Shown in pieces: positions 13,040-22,671 of a stretch of DNA of 64,000 nt. The notes beneath the pieces are model-generated. The model searched no databases. It was given only the letters and a program-made list of their open reading frames with translations, and was not told the origin of the DNA. The position numbers and the translations under genes are program-made. Numbering within the stretch: position 1 is the stretch's first letter; each line of letters opens with the position of its first letter. This stretch comes from Steinernema hermaphroditum (Eukaryota > Nematoda > Chromadorea > Rhabditida > Steinernematidae): positions 12,958,001 to 13,022,000 of the forward strand of contig CM059622.1 in assembly GCA_030435675.1 (NCBI GenBank). The letters are read 5' to 3'.

Positions 13040-14060
13040 CTCAAATAGAATCTCATCATCTCAACTCTACCGTAATCGCAAAGGTCGACAAGAGTCCAAC
13101 TAGAATAGAAAGAAGTCGTGATATCAGTGTCTCCGTGAGGTGTTCTCCATATTTATTCGTCTAGACGATGACGTTTGTGGTGGTCTGAAATAAAGTGTTT
13201 CAACGAATAAAAGAGATGTAAGCTCTTACTAGACGATGGCAGTTACTTCCGTTCGCTGCCTCAGAAATGAGTTTAGGAAGCGGTCGTTCTTGGCCGTCGG
13301 AAGCTCCACTTATCAAAGTGTTTTGTGAGGTTTGAACCGATTTTTTGAAGCTTTACGGATTAGAATATACGGATATGTATCGTGCCAATGATTTTCTGCA
13401 AAATCATAAGAAATCTATCGCCCACTAAATCCTTAAGTAGCCTTATATCGTTGCTCCAGTTGACTTAGTATATGAACTCAATCGTTCCATTTGGTTCATT
13501 TTTTCACGCAAAACATAACCTTTCGCCTTCCGCAGTCAGCTTTTGTGGGCATCAATTATCTTGTGAGTCATTCTGCTTTTTTAGATCTTCATTTCCAAGA
13601 AGAAATGACGCAAATACGCGCGCCAACATGGGTCATAAATCGCTATATTTACATCCGGAGGAATCTATAAGAGCCAAGAAGTATTGCACCGGAATCGGCC
13701 CATAAAGCAACTTCCGTATTAACGAACGGCTCTCCTAATTGGCGACCTTGTTGTAAATCCCTTCAGATGAGCATAATAACGCACTTCTTGAAAAGCTACG
13801 GGTATCTTTGTCCAGGGTTACCCCCCCCCCCCCTCGGACCGCATCGTCTATATTCATTTTTCTCACTGGCTGGTGCAAAATTTGGAGTTCATTTGAAAAC
13901 AAAAAAAACGACAATGGAACGCTAAGGAGAAAAAGATAGTGTGGAGTTATCCCAAGGGTCGAAGACTGCCCCAAAATAGTGTACTGTGAAGTCGCAATAT
14001 ATATCAGTTATGAATAAGTCGCAGACTACATGAGAATCGCCTATATCCCTTCAAAAGGTT
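13040..14060. other. Intergenic; homopolymeric C run
   Basis: No gene recognised. AATAAA near 13189 and 13207 could serve the upstream gene. A run of about 14 C lies at about 13821-13834. Confidence 0.5.
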
Positions 14061-14062
14061 CT

Positions 14063-14335
14063 TCAGAAATTTCTCGAAAGATCGCGATTTTTCACGTACT
14101 CCCTCAGTTCCGGAAGATCATGGATGCGATGCACGAACGCCTTTGTGGCTAGACACTCGTCCTTCAAATTCTTGCCGATGATATCATAGCGGAAGAGAGT
14201 GTCTGCCACTCTGATATCCGCCCACGTCAGCTGCAACGTTCGCTTTATAATTAGCCTAGCCGCTGCATCGCCGACCTTATCGCCCGCCAAATGACGTCCA
14301 CCGGTCTGCTTCAGATGATTCTCGACTCACTTGTG
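14063..14335 (-). pseudogene. Broken glutathione S-transferase C-terminal domain
   Basis: Minus strand. The last exon 14063-14230 reads LTWADIRVAD, then HDLPELREYVKNRD and a terminal NF, the typical C-terminal end of sigma/nu-type nematode GSTs. A 45-bp intron (14231-14275, GT..TTGCAG) joins it to an upstream exon with KQTGGRHLAGDK, which matches the usual G-x-FLVGDK-LTWAD block. Just upstream in the same frame there is a TGA, then a further stop, and no N-terminal thioredoxin-fold exon is found. So I call it a remnant, unless a short intron hides the TGA. GSTs conjugate glutathione to electrophiles in the cytosol; this copy is unlikely to work. Confidence 0.6.
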
Positions 14336-14539
14336 GATCGGCTTGGGGATCTCCCTTATCTCGATTGCTACCTCGAGCTAAATACGACTATTATCGGAAT
14401 CCAAAATTAGTTTCGTACTCCCTGAAGGAAGCCGTAGTTCCAACGTCTTGCCGTCTCTCCACCGTCTCCGGAATCAGCTCTTCGCCTCTCTGATCGCCCC
14501 CCGCTCACACTGATGGGATCGCCGCGTTCTACTCTGATG

Positions 14540-14665
14540 TGTCGAAGCCAGAAGAAGACCGGCGACTACGGTGTGACGATGTAGTTTTTTGTGCATATAT
14601 ATGACGTCTCGCAAGGCGTAAGCCTTTGATACGAAAAATAAACTCGTAAACTCCCTGAAGATCTT
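14540..14665 (-). repeat. Fragment of the CAAAGGC dispersed repeat family
   Basis: The reverse complement contains TTTCGTATCAAAGGCTTACG followed by the same hairpin-and-GAGACGTC block as at 46446-46560, and by a weaker match to the longer copies at 15.2 and 42.0 kb. Confidence 0.65.
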
Positions 14666-14990
14666 GAGATGGCGATCTTTCGACACCATTGTGAGAGCAT
14701 CCTCCGTTATGCCGATGAAATTGTCCGACTTGGCTGATTCCCAATTATTGGAGCCGCACAGATTCAGCTACCTGGCAAAGTAGCATGCAATCGCCTGTGA
14801 TTCAGTGAGGACATCATCGTCGACGTAGAGAACTAGAAGTTGGTCATTGGGGTAATATGACCATTCCGTATACTGGAAGTCACAAGGCAACTAGGAAGCT
14901 GGGGAACGGTTCACCCGATTTCATCTGGAAAGAGTTTGAAGTTTAATAAAACTTTCCTGAGCGGAAGAAGAGAAAGAAGACAAAAATGAA

Positions 14991-15062
14991 TGCCCAAGGC
15001 AGGAATCGAACCTGCGTCGCCACGGCCACAACGTGGAGTACTAACCACTATACTACTTGGGC
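14991..15062 (-). tRNA. tRNA-His (anticodon GTG)
   Basis: A 72-nt cloverleaf on the minus strand. The acceptor stem GCCCAAG/CTTGGGC is perfect, with A as discriminator. D stem GTAT/GTAC with the AGTGGTTA loop; anticodon stem CCACG/CGTGG with loop TTGTGGC, so the anticodon is GTG (His); T stem GCAGG/CCTGC with loop TTCGATT. Boxes A and B are intact. No intron. Confidence 0.95.
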
Positions 15063-15233
15063 CGACAGCTAAGCCGTCAGAAATATCATATGACACCAAA
15101 TGTATAATACGACAAAACGGTAAAAATTGTAGAATTATGATATTCTTCCGCTTTTAAAATTCAATTTTTTTAAGAAATTCGTTCGTCTTCTCCGGACCGA
15201 TTGGTCCGAGTTGTACTGGGTTGGAGTTTGATT

Positions 15234-15790
15234 ATCACGATTTCACGATTTTACTTCATGAATCAAAGGCGTTACGCCTTGCATGACACCGATTAATAGA
15301 CAACAGAGGATATCACTTGTAGACGGCTTCATTCCTGGCACGGCGTTGACGTCGAACCGGTCGTAGACGGCGCGCTTCACGGGGCGTCTGGGAATCGGCG
15401 AAACTCCGGAAATGGCGCTCGAACTTCTTCTTCTCGGGGCGTTTGAAGAGGCTTCTGCGTCAGAGGAGGCTTCTGAGCTCGCATCTGCTACGGAGAGATG
15501 AGTCCGTGGTTCGGGGGTTGCGTCTTCCTCAGTATTGGTGTCCTCAGAGCGTCGGTGACCTTCGGGATGGCATCTCACGCAGCGTCGGGCGTCGGATTCC
15601 TGGCGTCGGACATCTTGTTGTCAGCGGTGGTAGGACTACGGCTTCCGGGTGTCCCAATTCCCTCTGGAAGCCGGAACAGTCACAACTGCCACAGGGTTTG
15701 CTGTCTGACCAACCCGACGCTCAGAGAGCGACCGGAGGGACCGACCGCTCGCCACCGCGACACGAGTGATTCAATGTTTCTTGCTATTGG
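15234..15790 (+). repeat. Dispersed repeat family, copy A
   Basis: Starts with CACGATTTCACGATTTTACT, then a short hairpin (CAAAGGCGTTACGCCTTG) and GACACCGA..TAGACAACAGAGGAT. It ends in a block with GAGCGACCGGAGGGACCGACC and CGCCACCGCGACAC. The same order is found in reverse at 41466-42030 and, truncated, at 42032-42400. No intact long ORF and no known reverse transcriptase or transposase motif, so probably a non-autonomous element. Confidence 0.7.
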
Positions 15791-16358
15791 GTTGCTGCAT
15801 TGAAAATATTACAAAATTACACTTACAGTTTATTAACATCAGTAGCCTCGATATCACTCAACGTATTCATCATTCGATTAACAACTAACTTTTCGCTCAG
15901 GAGCCGAAGTTTCTAGTCAAAGAAATGTTTTAGTCCAATCTTCCACCTCTTTGTCTTATCCTTTATACCATCATTCATGGATGAGTAGACACGACCGTAA
16001 GATACAGCTAAGAGACTACTGTCGTATGCCGCTTCGTATTTCGCAAACATATTTCGCAAACGCAATCAGGTCTTTCACTTATTCTCAGCGATTGGTCGAG
16101 TCGTCCACTAGCTATTCCTCTGAGGGCCGGAGGTCTGCCGAATGAGTTCAGTGGGTGCTAGGTAAAGGACCGTCATGACAGAGTCTCCCACTAAGGAATG
16201 CGATGTATAAGCTGTCAATCGATTTTACCCAGTAAACATTGTAAAGTAAACATGGTTCGATTTGTTTAACTGATACCGCTCACTCTCTTCCATCCAGTCA
16301 TCGTCGTTCGCTGTCGGTGTTCCGAAACTCACTCCACATGGTTTCAGATTCCTTTCCA

Positions 16359-17306
16359 ATGGATTCCGTTCCGTACGCCTTCTGTGAGGATGTACTGGAG
16401 AGACTGCCCACAACGAAACTGCACACGATGGCCTACTATCTCTCGGGACAGTGGAGAAGCGCCGCTCAGCAGTTCGTCGAAAAGCGTCGCACTTTCTACA
16501 TCACAATTTCGAAGGACAGCGAAGGGTGGTTTTACGCAATCGCCGACGAGATGACAGGGGGCATCGAAAATGTACACGAAGAATCCCTATCGATAGATCG
16601 AAGATACGTCGAGATCAACCAAATTTCCATATATTCCCATCTTGGTCAATTCAACGCCCGCAAATTACGATGTTCGAAAGAAGAGATGGCCAGAAGAGTG
16701 GTTCCCTTCTTGACTCTACGGATGCGACCAGACTCTTCACTTTCCTTTATGAGTGGCTACCCAAAGGAGATCGTCCTGGAGTGCCTTGACATGTTCCGGA
16801 GGTGCTTCTCGTTCGGAGTGCTGCATCTTCTCTATGTAGGCCCTGAAAGTGAAGAGTTTCTCGCTCTTCAGCTGAAAAGTAACCCATTACTGCGCAGTCT
16901 TTTGCTTCGCCGCTGGCCACACACGGAGACTATCGAGCAACTGCTACTGACCTTCTTGAAAACGAAACGGATAAGAGTGTTGGATATAGAGCAGCCTTCG
17001 GACATCCAATCGCCTCTCAAAGTGACGATCAGAATCGTGAAAGCGGCCGTGGACTCCTGGGTAAGAGATGACGGAGAGAAGGCCTTGGTAGTGTACGGTA
17101 ATGTCGGCGTCACCTCGACGGAAATCGTCTCGATTCCGCTGCCAGAGAACGTGACAAGAAGAGAGGAAGGAGGAGAAGAACAAGGACATTTTTGCGTTCG
17201 ATGGACCAAAGAAAACGGGTCGAGTCTCCGCTGCGAGCTCCAGTTTTTCAACGACCTTGTTGTACTCGAGAGCTCAGCTGACTGGTCCAGCTCTCCTTCT
17301 TATTAG
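16359..17306 (+). CDS. Orphan repeated nematode family, member A (315 aa, MDSVPYAFCE type)
   Basis: Single-exon ORF. I start at the ATG at 16359, not further upstream, because the family begins with M-D/E/N-x-V-P/S-x-x-F and a TTTCAG acceptor lies 10 bases before it. The same arrangement is seen at 36115. The N-terminal 30 residues (FCEDVLERLP) look like a degenerate F-box-like helix pair, then SGQW and beta-rich repeats; no enzyme motif. Close paralogue of the gene at 35156-36115, and a broken third copy lies at 36368-36963. A convergent Cys-rich exon fragment follows, as it does beside copy B. Function unknown; the F-box resemblance is weak and is inference. Confidence 0.7.
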   Translation: MDSVPYAFCEDVLERLPTTKLHTMAYYLSGQWRSAAQQFVEKRRTFYITISKDSEGWFYAIADEMTGGIENVHEESLSIDRRYVEINQISIYSHLGQFNARKLRCSKEEMARRVVPFLTLRMRPDSSLSFMSGYPKEIVLECLDMFRRCFSFGVLHLLYVGPESEEFLALQLKSNPLLRSLLLRRWPHTETIEQLLLTFLKTKRIRVLDIEQPSDIQSPLKVTIRIVKAAVDSWVRDDGEKALVVYGNVGVTSTEIVSIPLPENVTRREEGGEEQGHFCVRWTKENGSSLRCELQFFNDLVVLESSADWSSSPSY

Positions 17307-17346
17307 TGCACAAATCATTTCCGTTCATCATCATGATGTTGACCTA

Positions 17347-17500
17347 TCAGTTCATTTGGAATATAAAACAGGACACAACATTCAAGAAAGCGCTGGCGGG
17401 GCAGTCTCCGATTTGATCCACACGACAGTCTTCAGTTTTGTAGATTTGGTTCAGGCACACCTTGACTTCGTGCACGTCCAATCGATCCAGCCGCCAAATT
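17347..17500 (-). pseudogene. Decayed last exon of a Cys-containing protein (paralogue of 34942-35052)
   Basis: Minus strand, convergent with member A. The frame HEVKVCLNQIYKTEDC..DQIGDC aligns codon by codon with 34942-35052, with conserved Cys and several silent differences, so both derive from a coding exon. Here the stop after the AF motif is lost, the frame runs on to about 17347, and the polyadenylation signal is altered (AAATGAAC against AAATAAAC). The upstream exon is unclear. Confidence 0.55.
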
Positions 17501-18231
17501 CGGCCAGTTGATCTTTAGAAAATCTCGAAGACTCCGGGGGACGCTCTCCAGGTTGAACGACTTCTTGTTTCCGATGCTTCAATTTAACCTGAAATTTTTT
17601 TTCACTTGTACAGCTTTAGAATGTATTATGATTACCAAAGTCCGTGAATGGTTAACACGGGCTGGCCTCTTTTGGGCCGCAAGTTGTTAGATAGAGTCAG
17701 ATAGTGACGACAAGGAGCCAGCAGCTCCGATGATAGTATCGCGGAAGTAATTCGATTGGCTATCTCCTCCACAATGCTTGCGATATTCACGTTGCTTAAA
17801 TTCTAATCGTATATTATCACTATTTGCACTATTGATTCATACCAAAATTCGATGTATCGTCGTGATAAGACTGATCTAATGTACAGAAGATTCCAAGACG
17901 AAAGAGCATTAGTGTAAAGGAAAACTCACGCAGATCGTGAAACTCAATCCTCTCCAAAGGTAAGGTTATGCGTCTTCCTTCAAGCCAAGGCCAAGGGCCG
18001 GCGGAAAGTCGAACTCCGCTTCCAGCGGATTGAGCTCGATCTGCTGTAGGCCCCTATCCTGGAAATACGGGATGCATCGAAAGCTGCTTTGGGGGTTGTG
18101 GCTATGGATGTTTGAAAGTGGATGTCTCTTATTCCGCCCATACCACTTGAATACGACGTGCGAGATATTCAAATGAACGACTTATCATGAGTCAGTCAGA
18201 GTAACATATCATGTAACACGTCTCGATTCCG

Positions 18232-19218
18232 ATGAAACTAGCTCAGGTGTGCTTCGAACACTGCAGCCAGCTACTTTGCCACGAAACAGAGCTGTTCAAA
18301 ATCGCGTTCAGCAATCACAATTTGTCACCCACACCAATTCCGCAAACCCGATTCATTTCAGAAGGAAACCCAATTATTTCCTCAGACTGGGAATCAACGG
18401 TTAAGTGCGAGTCGCGAGCTCTCACCGCAGACTTCAGTTGCACTGTCAGTCTTTCTGAGTGCATGTGCACTTCAGCTGAGACAACTGTTAATTGCAGCTG
18501 CAAACAGAACAATATCACAAATCTGTACCGAGTGGACAAGCGATTCGTTTCGAGACCGAGAAGGACAACCCGACCAAAGTGCACGCTTACATCAGTGAGT
18601 CCATCAGGGACTGGGGACTGGTGATAGAACACGCCATAGCTATAATCTTCGCTTCACCTTCAATAAATCGTATTAAATGTACGACACCCACGCTTAACAA
18701 CCTCGATGGCTACGCCTGTGACAAAGGCAGTTGACCATTAAATTTCACTCCAAACACAGTATCATATTTGCTCAGATCATGTGTTACTCACATTCGTTCT
18801 CACAAGGGAACTTCGCGAACTTCGCGAGGTTCCCTTGTCAGTTCATTGTTCCCCCAGTGGAACAACAACGGAATTGAATTTTCACTTCCATCAAGCAATC
18901 GTCAGCGAAACATGCACGGTCACTTGTGGACCGAAGGCCTCCGAAATGATCTTCCAAGGTACGCTGAGATCACTCTCAATGAGCACAAATGGCTCAAAAC
19001 CTATGATCAATGACTGCCTGTCTTCCAATGGCCCGACTTCGGTCGCCTCTTCGACACGTACCTCCAATGGCCATTGCGTTGTCGTCTGTGTCCTGATCAC
19101 AACCGAACTCGGCACGGCCTTTGGGCCCACCGCGGTGCTCATGGTCACACGATGCGTAATTCAAGTCCTCGTCTTGAGCATAAAAGTGGTCACCATCGTG
19201 CCACTTCGCTTCCTCTGA
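18232..19218 (+). pseudogene. Decayed env-like segment with phlebovirus glycoprotein G2-type fold (endogenous retroelement relic)
   Basis: The frame at 18232-18624 contains the Cys pattern typical of the G2 fusion glycoprotein family (F-S-C, S-E-C-M-C, then V-N-C-S-C), and the following frames carry more of it: a G-Y-A-C block near 18705 and a C-T-V-T-C block near 18920. The match changes frame at least twice, with stops between, so no intact protein is encoded. In nematodes such glycoproteins occur as env genes of BEL/Pao or Gypsy-type elements. No gag, protease, reverse transcriptase, integrase or LTR is recognisable on either side. Family assignment comes from cysteine spacing alone. Confidence 0.55.
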
Positions 19219-19349
19219 CGCCTGATCCGCTTCCTTTTGTGGACTGCGGTCACACAACTCTTCCTCAGGCGGGAGGCTCACGTCGTCAGCGTGACAATGT
19301 GTATCCTACTACTGACAAGGGAAGGCTTCTATGTACCTGAGGAGGATCG

Positions 19350-19475
19350 GGTTGAGATATGGTGGGGGTGTAGGGCTTGGTGTGGGCGCATCCTCACTCA
19401 AGATGGGAGGCCGGAGCCGAGTCGAACCAAATGGCAGACAAGGTACTACCCAGTTCGACCACTCCACCATATCTC
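19350..19475 (-). repeat. tRNA-derived SINE-like segment
   Basis: The reverse complement reads GGGCTGAGATATGGTGGAGTG (box A-like), then GGTTCGACTCG (box B-like) about 45 bases on. The same leader, GGGCTGAGATTTGGTAGACTGG, with a box B GGTTCAAATCC occurs in reverse at 49466-49558. A nearby plus-strand GGTTGAGATATGGTGG (about 19350) gives a local inverted repeat. Confidence 0.35.
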
Positions 19476-19711
19476 AGCCCGATCTTTGAGCACAACGACT
19501 CCCACAACGGAGACGAACTACCATCTCACCCAAATGAGGGCCCCCGGGAGTATAGCTAAGGACGAAGGAAGGCCGTTCTGTCTTGCTGTATCTTAGCGGT
19601 TGTCATACTTAAGGAAGGGTGTATACGGTGATAAGAACACCCAAAGAAACGGTCTTCAAATGGACTAAACGGATATATTTTCGAATAGATCGTTTTATTC
19701 TGGACATTGAG

Positions 19712-20632
19712 TTAAACATAAATGTGCGTCCACCATTTCTTCGTAAGCCAGAAGTGATATTCTGCATAAAGCGCATCGAGAGACTTGCAGAAAATGCAAT
19801 CCTTGTCTACGTGATCCTTCATCTGCTTTCTATGAAATTCACGGAAGTCCAAGAGGACTTTGTCATTCCCAAAAGTTGTCATTACGAAAATCTCTCTTTT
19901 CCTATCGGGTCGCTTCGAAGCCGCAATCGTTTTGAACAGATCCATAGCTTCTTCTGTTATGCATTTGGTGCCGAGCAAGACCAGATATTTCAGTGTTGTG
20001 ATATGCAAAATGCGCTTGGCGTCGGAATCCCAAAATTTGTTTCTCGAGTCTTCTGGCAGAATCAGCTTGACCACTTTGTTGAAGTCGACTAATTTCTGGA
20101 GGAGCTGACTTTCACTGGATGCGTCAATGCGCTGAATATCTACAGATCTGTATCCTGGATGAAGATGCCTGCAGATCTCAGTCATCTCCTCAGTTACAGT
20201 AGGCTTTCTGCTGTTAGCGATGGTCAATTCGGAAAAGAGAACGCAGTCGAAGGATTCTCGAAAGTTTGGAGGGATGGAGATCAAGTTAAGGACCTCAAGG
20301 AGATTACAGTTCTCATCATCTGTGAGACATCTCTCGCCGAAAAGGTGCAATTTTTCCACCCTCGCGTAACGTATCTCCTTCGCCCATTTGTCCTTGGTCC
20401 AGGGAATCCAGGAGAAAATCTTTGTTCGAGGATTACGGTAGAGCCGGACAGCCTCGGCCTCGAATGAGTTCTGGTCACGGGCGATTATTTTAACTCGAAG
20501 TTTGATGAGTTTGCTGCAGAAGGACTCGATGAGGTTGTGCCAGGGAGATCGCAATTTCTGAAGTCTTCTGATGTCTTCTTCGGAGAGATAGCCCATGACA
20601 TCGTCGATGAAATGGAAGCTGACAGTGTCCAT
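19712..20632 (-). CDS. Orphan repeated nematode family, member D (306 aa)
   Basis: Single-exon ORF on the minus strand starting MDTVSFHFIDDVMGYL, which fits the M-x-x-V-P/S-x-x-F signature. The helical N-terminus is followed by a long domain with regularly spaced Leu/Ile. Near the C-terminus is a Cys pair, CIFC, preceded by H, a possible metal site shared in position with the members at 32543 (CEIC) and 52990 (CIVC). It ends WTHIYV. About 25% or less resembles members A and B by eye. No catalytic motif. Function unknown. Confidence 0.65.
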   Translation of the reverse strand: MDTVSFHFIDDVMGYLSEEDIRRLQKLRSPWHNLIESFCSKLIKLRVKIIARDQNSFEAEAVRLYRNPRTKIFSWIPWTKDKWAKEIRYARVEKLHLFGERCLTDDENCNLLEVLNLISIPPNFRESFDCVLFSELTIANSRKPTVTEEMTEICRHLHPGYRSVDIQRIDASSESQLLQKLVDFNKVVKLILPEDSRNKFWDSDAKRILHITTLKYLVLLGTKCITEEAMDLFKTIAASKRPDRKREIFVMTTFGNDKVLLDFREFHRKQMKDHVDKDCIFCKSLDALYAEYHFWLTKKWWTHIYV

Positions 20633-20984
20633 CGTGGTTGCGGAAGCGTCGAATGATCTCTGCTGCGGAGGTCATCGTCGCCTTCGGAGTGCAAAGTGAT
20701 GCATCCGGAACATATGTGCGAATATTTGCATTTTGCAATGCAGTGGGGCAGCCATAGCATGAGAAGGTTGCAAATGAAACTCCAATGCTGTCAATTAGCA
20801 TATCATAAGGCTTACCTGGTCATTATGTCGAACGAACTGACCGTATGACACTTTAACACAAAATTCCGCCAAGTTTGCGAAAGAAAAAGCAGCATAAAAA
20901 CGTTTAAAAGAGCCAAATCATTCATCATTGGTCGACCGACGCTACCTATAGCCCATCGACATCCTCCACAGCAAGTGTTCGCGT

Positions 20985-21225
20985 GGCGCAGTCGGTTAGC
21001 GGCGCTGTCTCCCACTTCAATCGCCAGTGATGTGTTAAAGCTCAACAGGCATGATGGCCATGATGATAAAACCCGGGGTATCGCTAGCCCCCTGAGGCAA
21101 TAATTTTGCCTTTTCTCTAGCGGTTGTGTATTATTTCAGCCGATTTTAAGGCTAAAAGAATACACAAACATACTTCCACAAAATTTGTGCACAGAAGGTC
21201 ACAGGTTCGAATCCGTCAGGTGGGC
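20985..21225 (+). repeat. Split tRNA-like sequence (box A and box B 200 bp apart)
   Basis: TGGCGCAGTCGGTTAGCG (20992) is a perfect Pol III box A context and GGTTCGAATCC (about 21203) a perfect box B. They are about 200 bp apart, and the flanking acceptor halves (5' GTTCGCG, 3' GTGGGCA) do not pair. Either a tRNA-derived SINE or a tRNA gene interrupted by an insertion. Confidence 0.4.
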
Positions 21226-21468
21226 ATTTATTTTCTTCTGACGTTTCTCACTCTCTTTTCCTTTTCTGTACTCTCCATACTCATGTTTAGTTGTCATTTT
21301 AACGCAGAGAATCCGCAAAACGCTCTTTATTTGTCCACTTTGAGAGTCAAAGAAGCAAGGGTGCTCGATTAACACGGGTGATATGGTGAGTCGTTGATCA
21401 TGACGAACTACATATGACATCATTATGATCTTTTATACCACATTTTATGCCACATATTAAGCGTTTTA

Positions 21469-22298
21469 GGGGATGCCAAAATAGGGTCACCGTATCAACA
21501 TGAAACAAGGTCTTATTTCTGTTCGGAGAATGGCGTGATCACACTGAAATCCTTGCAACTCTACAAACTGATCTTCACAGAACACAGTACCTGAATAGCG
21601 CCTCTTCCTCATGACTTTCGCCTTTCGCTTCATCCTTCCGCTCTTCTTCTGTTCGCTCTCCTGCTGCTGGCGCTTTTCTTCCTCCTCTTGAAGCTTAATG
21701 CGGTAATACTCCCACAATAGCCCTATCGTGTACATTCTGTACAGCACAATCAATAGCGAATATGAGAACTCTTGGATGGTGAGCCGACTTGTTGTTGGTT
21801 TATGTGTGAGCAATCGATGCGATTTACAATTTTATGCGCAAACACAAAAGAGTGAGTGCTCCCCTAAAATCGGATATGAAGATCTTTACTCCCCTATGAC
21901 TGGGAGATTTACGGCGATAACATGGGTCTATTGTGTATATGCTAATTGGCCTGTTCATATCGAAGAAGATTTCTCTGGTTATGGTAGTTTCTATGATGGG
22001 TTGCGCAATTAAGAGACTCGCAAAATCACTATTTCTATGATTACTAGGATAGAAGTCAGGGAACCGGGCGTCTATACCGTATAAAGCGACCGATCCTGTC
22101 CGAATTGCCCCCTTTTTTTAGTCAGAAAACCAGGATTTTGACTTTTGACTACCGGTCAACCAGGAATTCCCTCCTCAAATGACCCGTTGGCGCTTACAAA
22201 CGAGGCAGAATAGTCCGTCAACTTGGACTCGTGAGACTAGTCTCCTTTCATTCTCCCTCCGAATTACAAAAATACCTTTTTATTTTGGCACACCCCTG
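21469..22298. mobile_element. Candidate Tc1/mariner-like element defined by weak TIRs
   Basis: Left end TA-GGGGATGCCAAAATAGGG (21467), right end in reverse TA-CAGGGGTGTGCCAAAATA (22300). Both have TA at the edge and a common GCCAAAATA core, but the match is imperfect and no transposase is seen. Confidence 0.25.
21487..21813 (-). CDS. Possible small membrane protein with charged coil, uncertain
   Basis: A 108-codon minus-strand frame. Residues 12-35 are hydrophobic with aromatic residues (FSYSLLIVLYRMYTIGLLW), followed by a strongly charged segment (KLQEEEEKRQQQE, then KKSGRMKRKAKVMRKRR), a layout typical of small single-pass proteins. After that, sense is lost, and a GT at the end of the basic stretch (about 21590) may be a donor. 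It lies between candidate TIRs of a mariner-like element (21469 and 22298), so it could belong to mobile DNA. No homology recognised. Confidence 0.3.
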   Translation of the reverse strand: MLTHKPTTSRLTIQEFSYSLLIVLYRMYTIGLLWEYYRIKLQEEEEKRQQQESEQKKSGRMKRKAKVMRKRRYSGTVFCEDQFVELQGFQCDHAILRTEIRPCFMLIR

Positions 22299-22671
22299 TA
22301 TATTGGAGACGCAAATTGGAAAACTGCTCAGATTAACCCCTAACGCATGTAGAAAGGCGCTCTTACTGTATCCCCTATACCGTTTTTGACTAGATGACCG
22401 GTGAAAAGCGCCAAGTGGCTGCTTCTTTTCACCATCCCATTCATAACTTTTTACTCTCTCTGCATTCTTGTGTTTTTGCACGCGACCGTGGCGAAGGCCT
22501 TCGTCCAGCAGATCTTCGAGTAGTAACCCAGTTGCTCGAAAACCCGTTTCGCCTCTCGCTCGCGCACGGGGCGGCGATTTCACTTTCCACCGTCCCGCTT
22601 CGTCCGCTCGCGCTTCGCCGAACGTTCCGCCGCGGATTCGCCTGATCCTCCGCTACAGCGTTTGCTTTCAG

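Noticed and set aside
13821..13834. Poly-C run as a functional element
   Set aside because: Simple homopolymer, likely variable in length.
14911..15099. Short minus-strand protein frame
   Set aside because: Lies across the tRNA-His gene.
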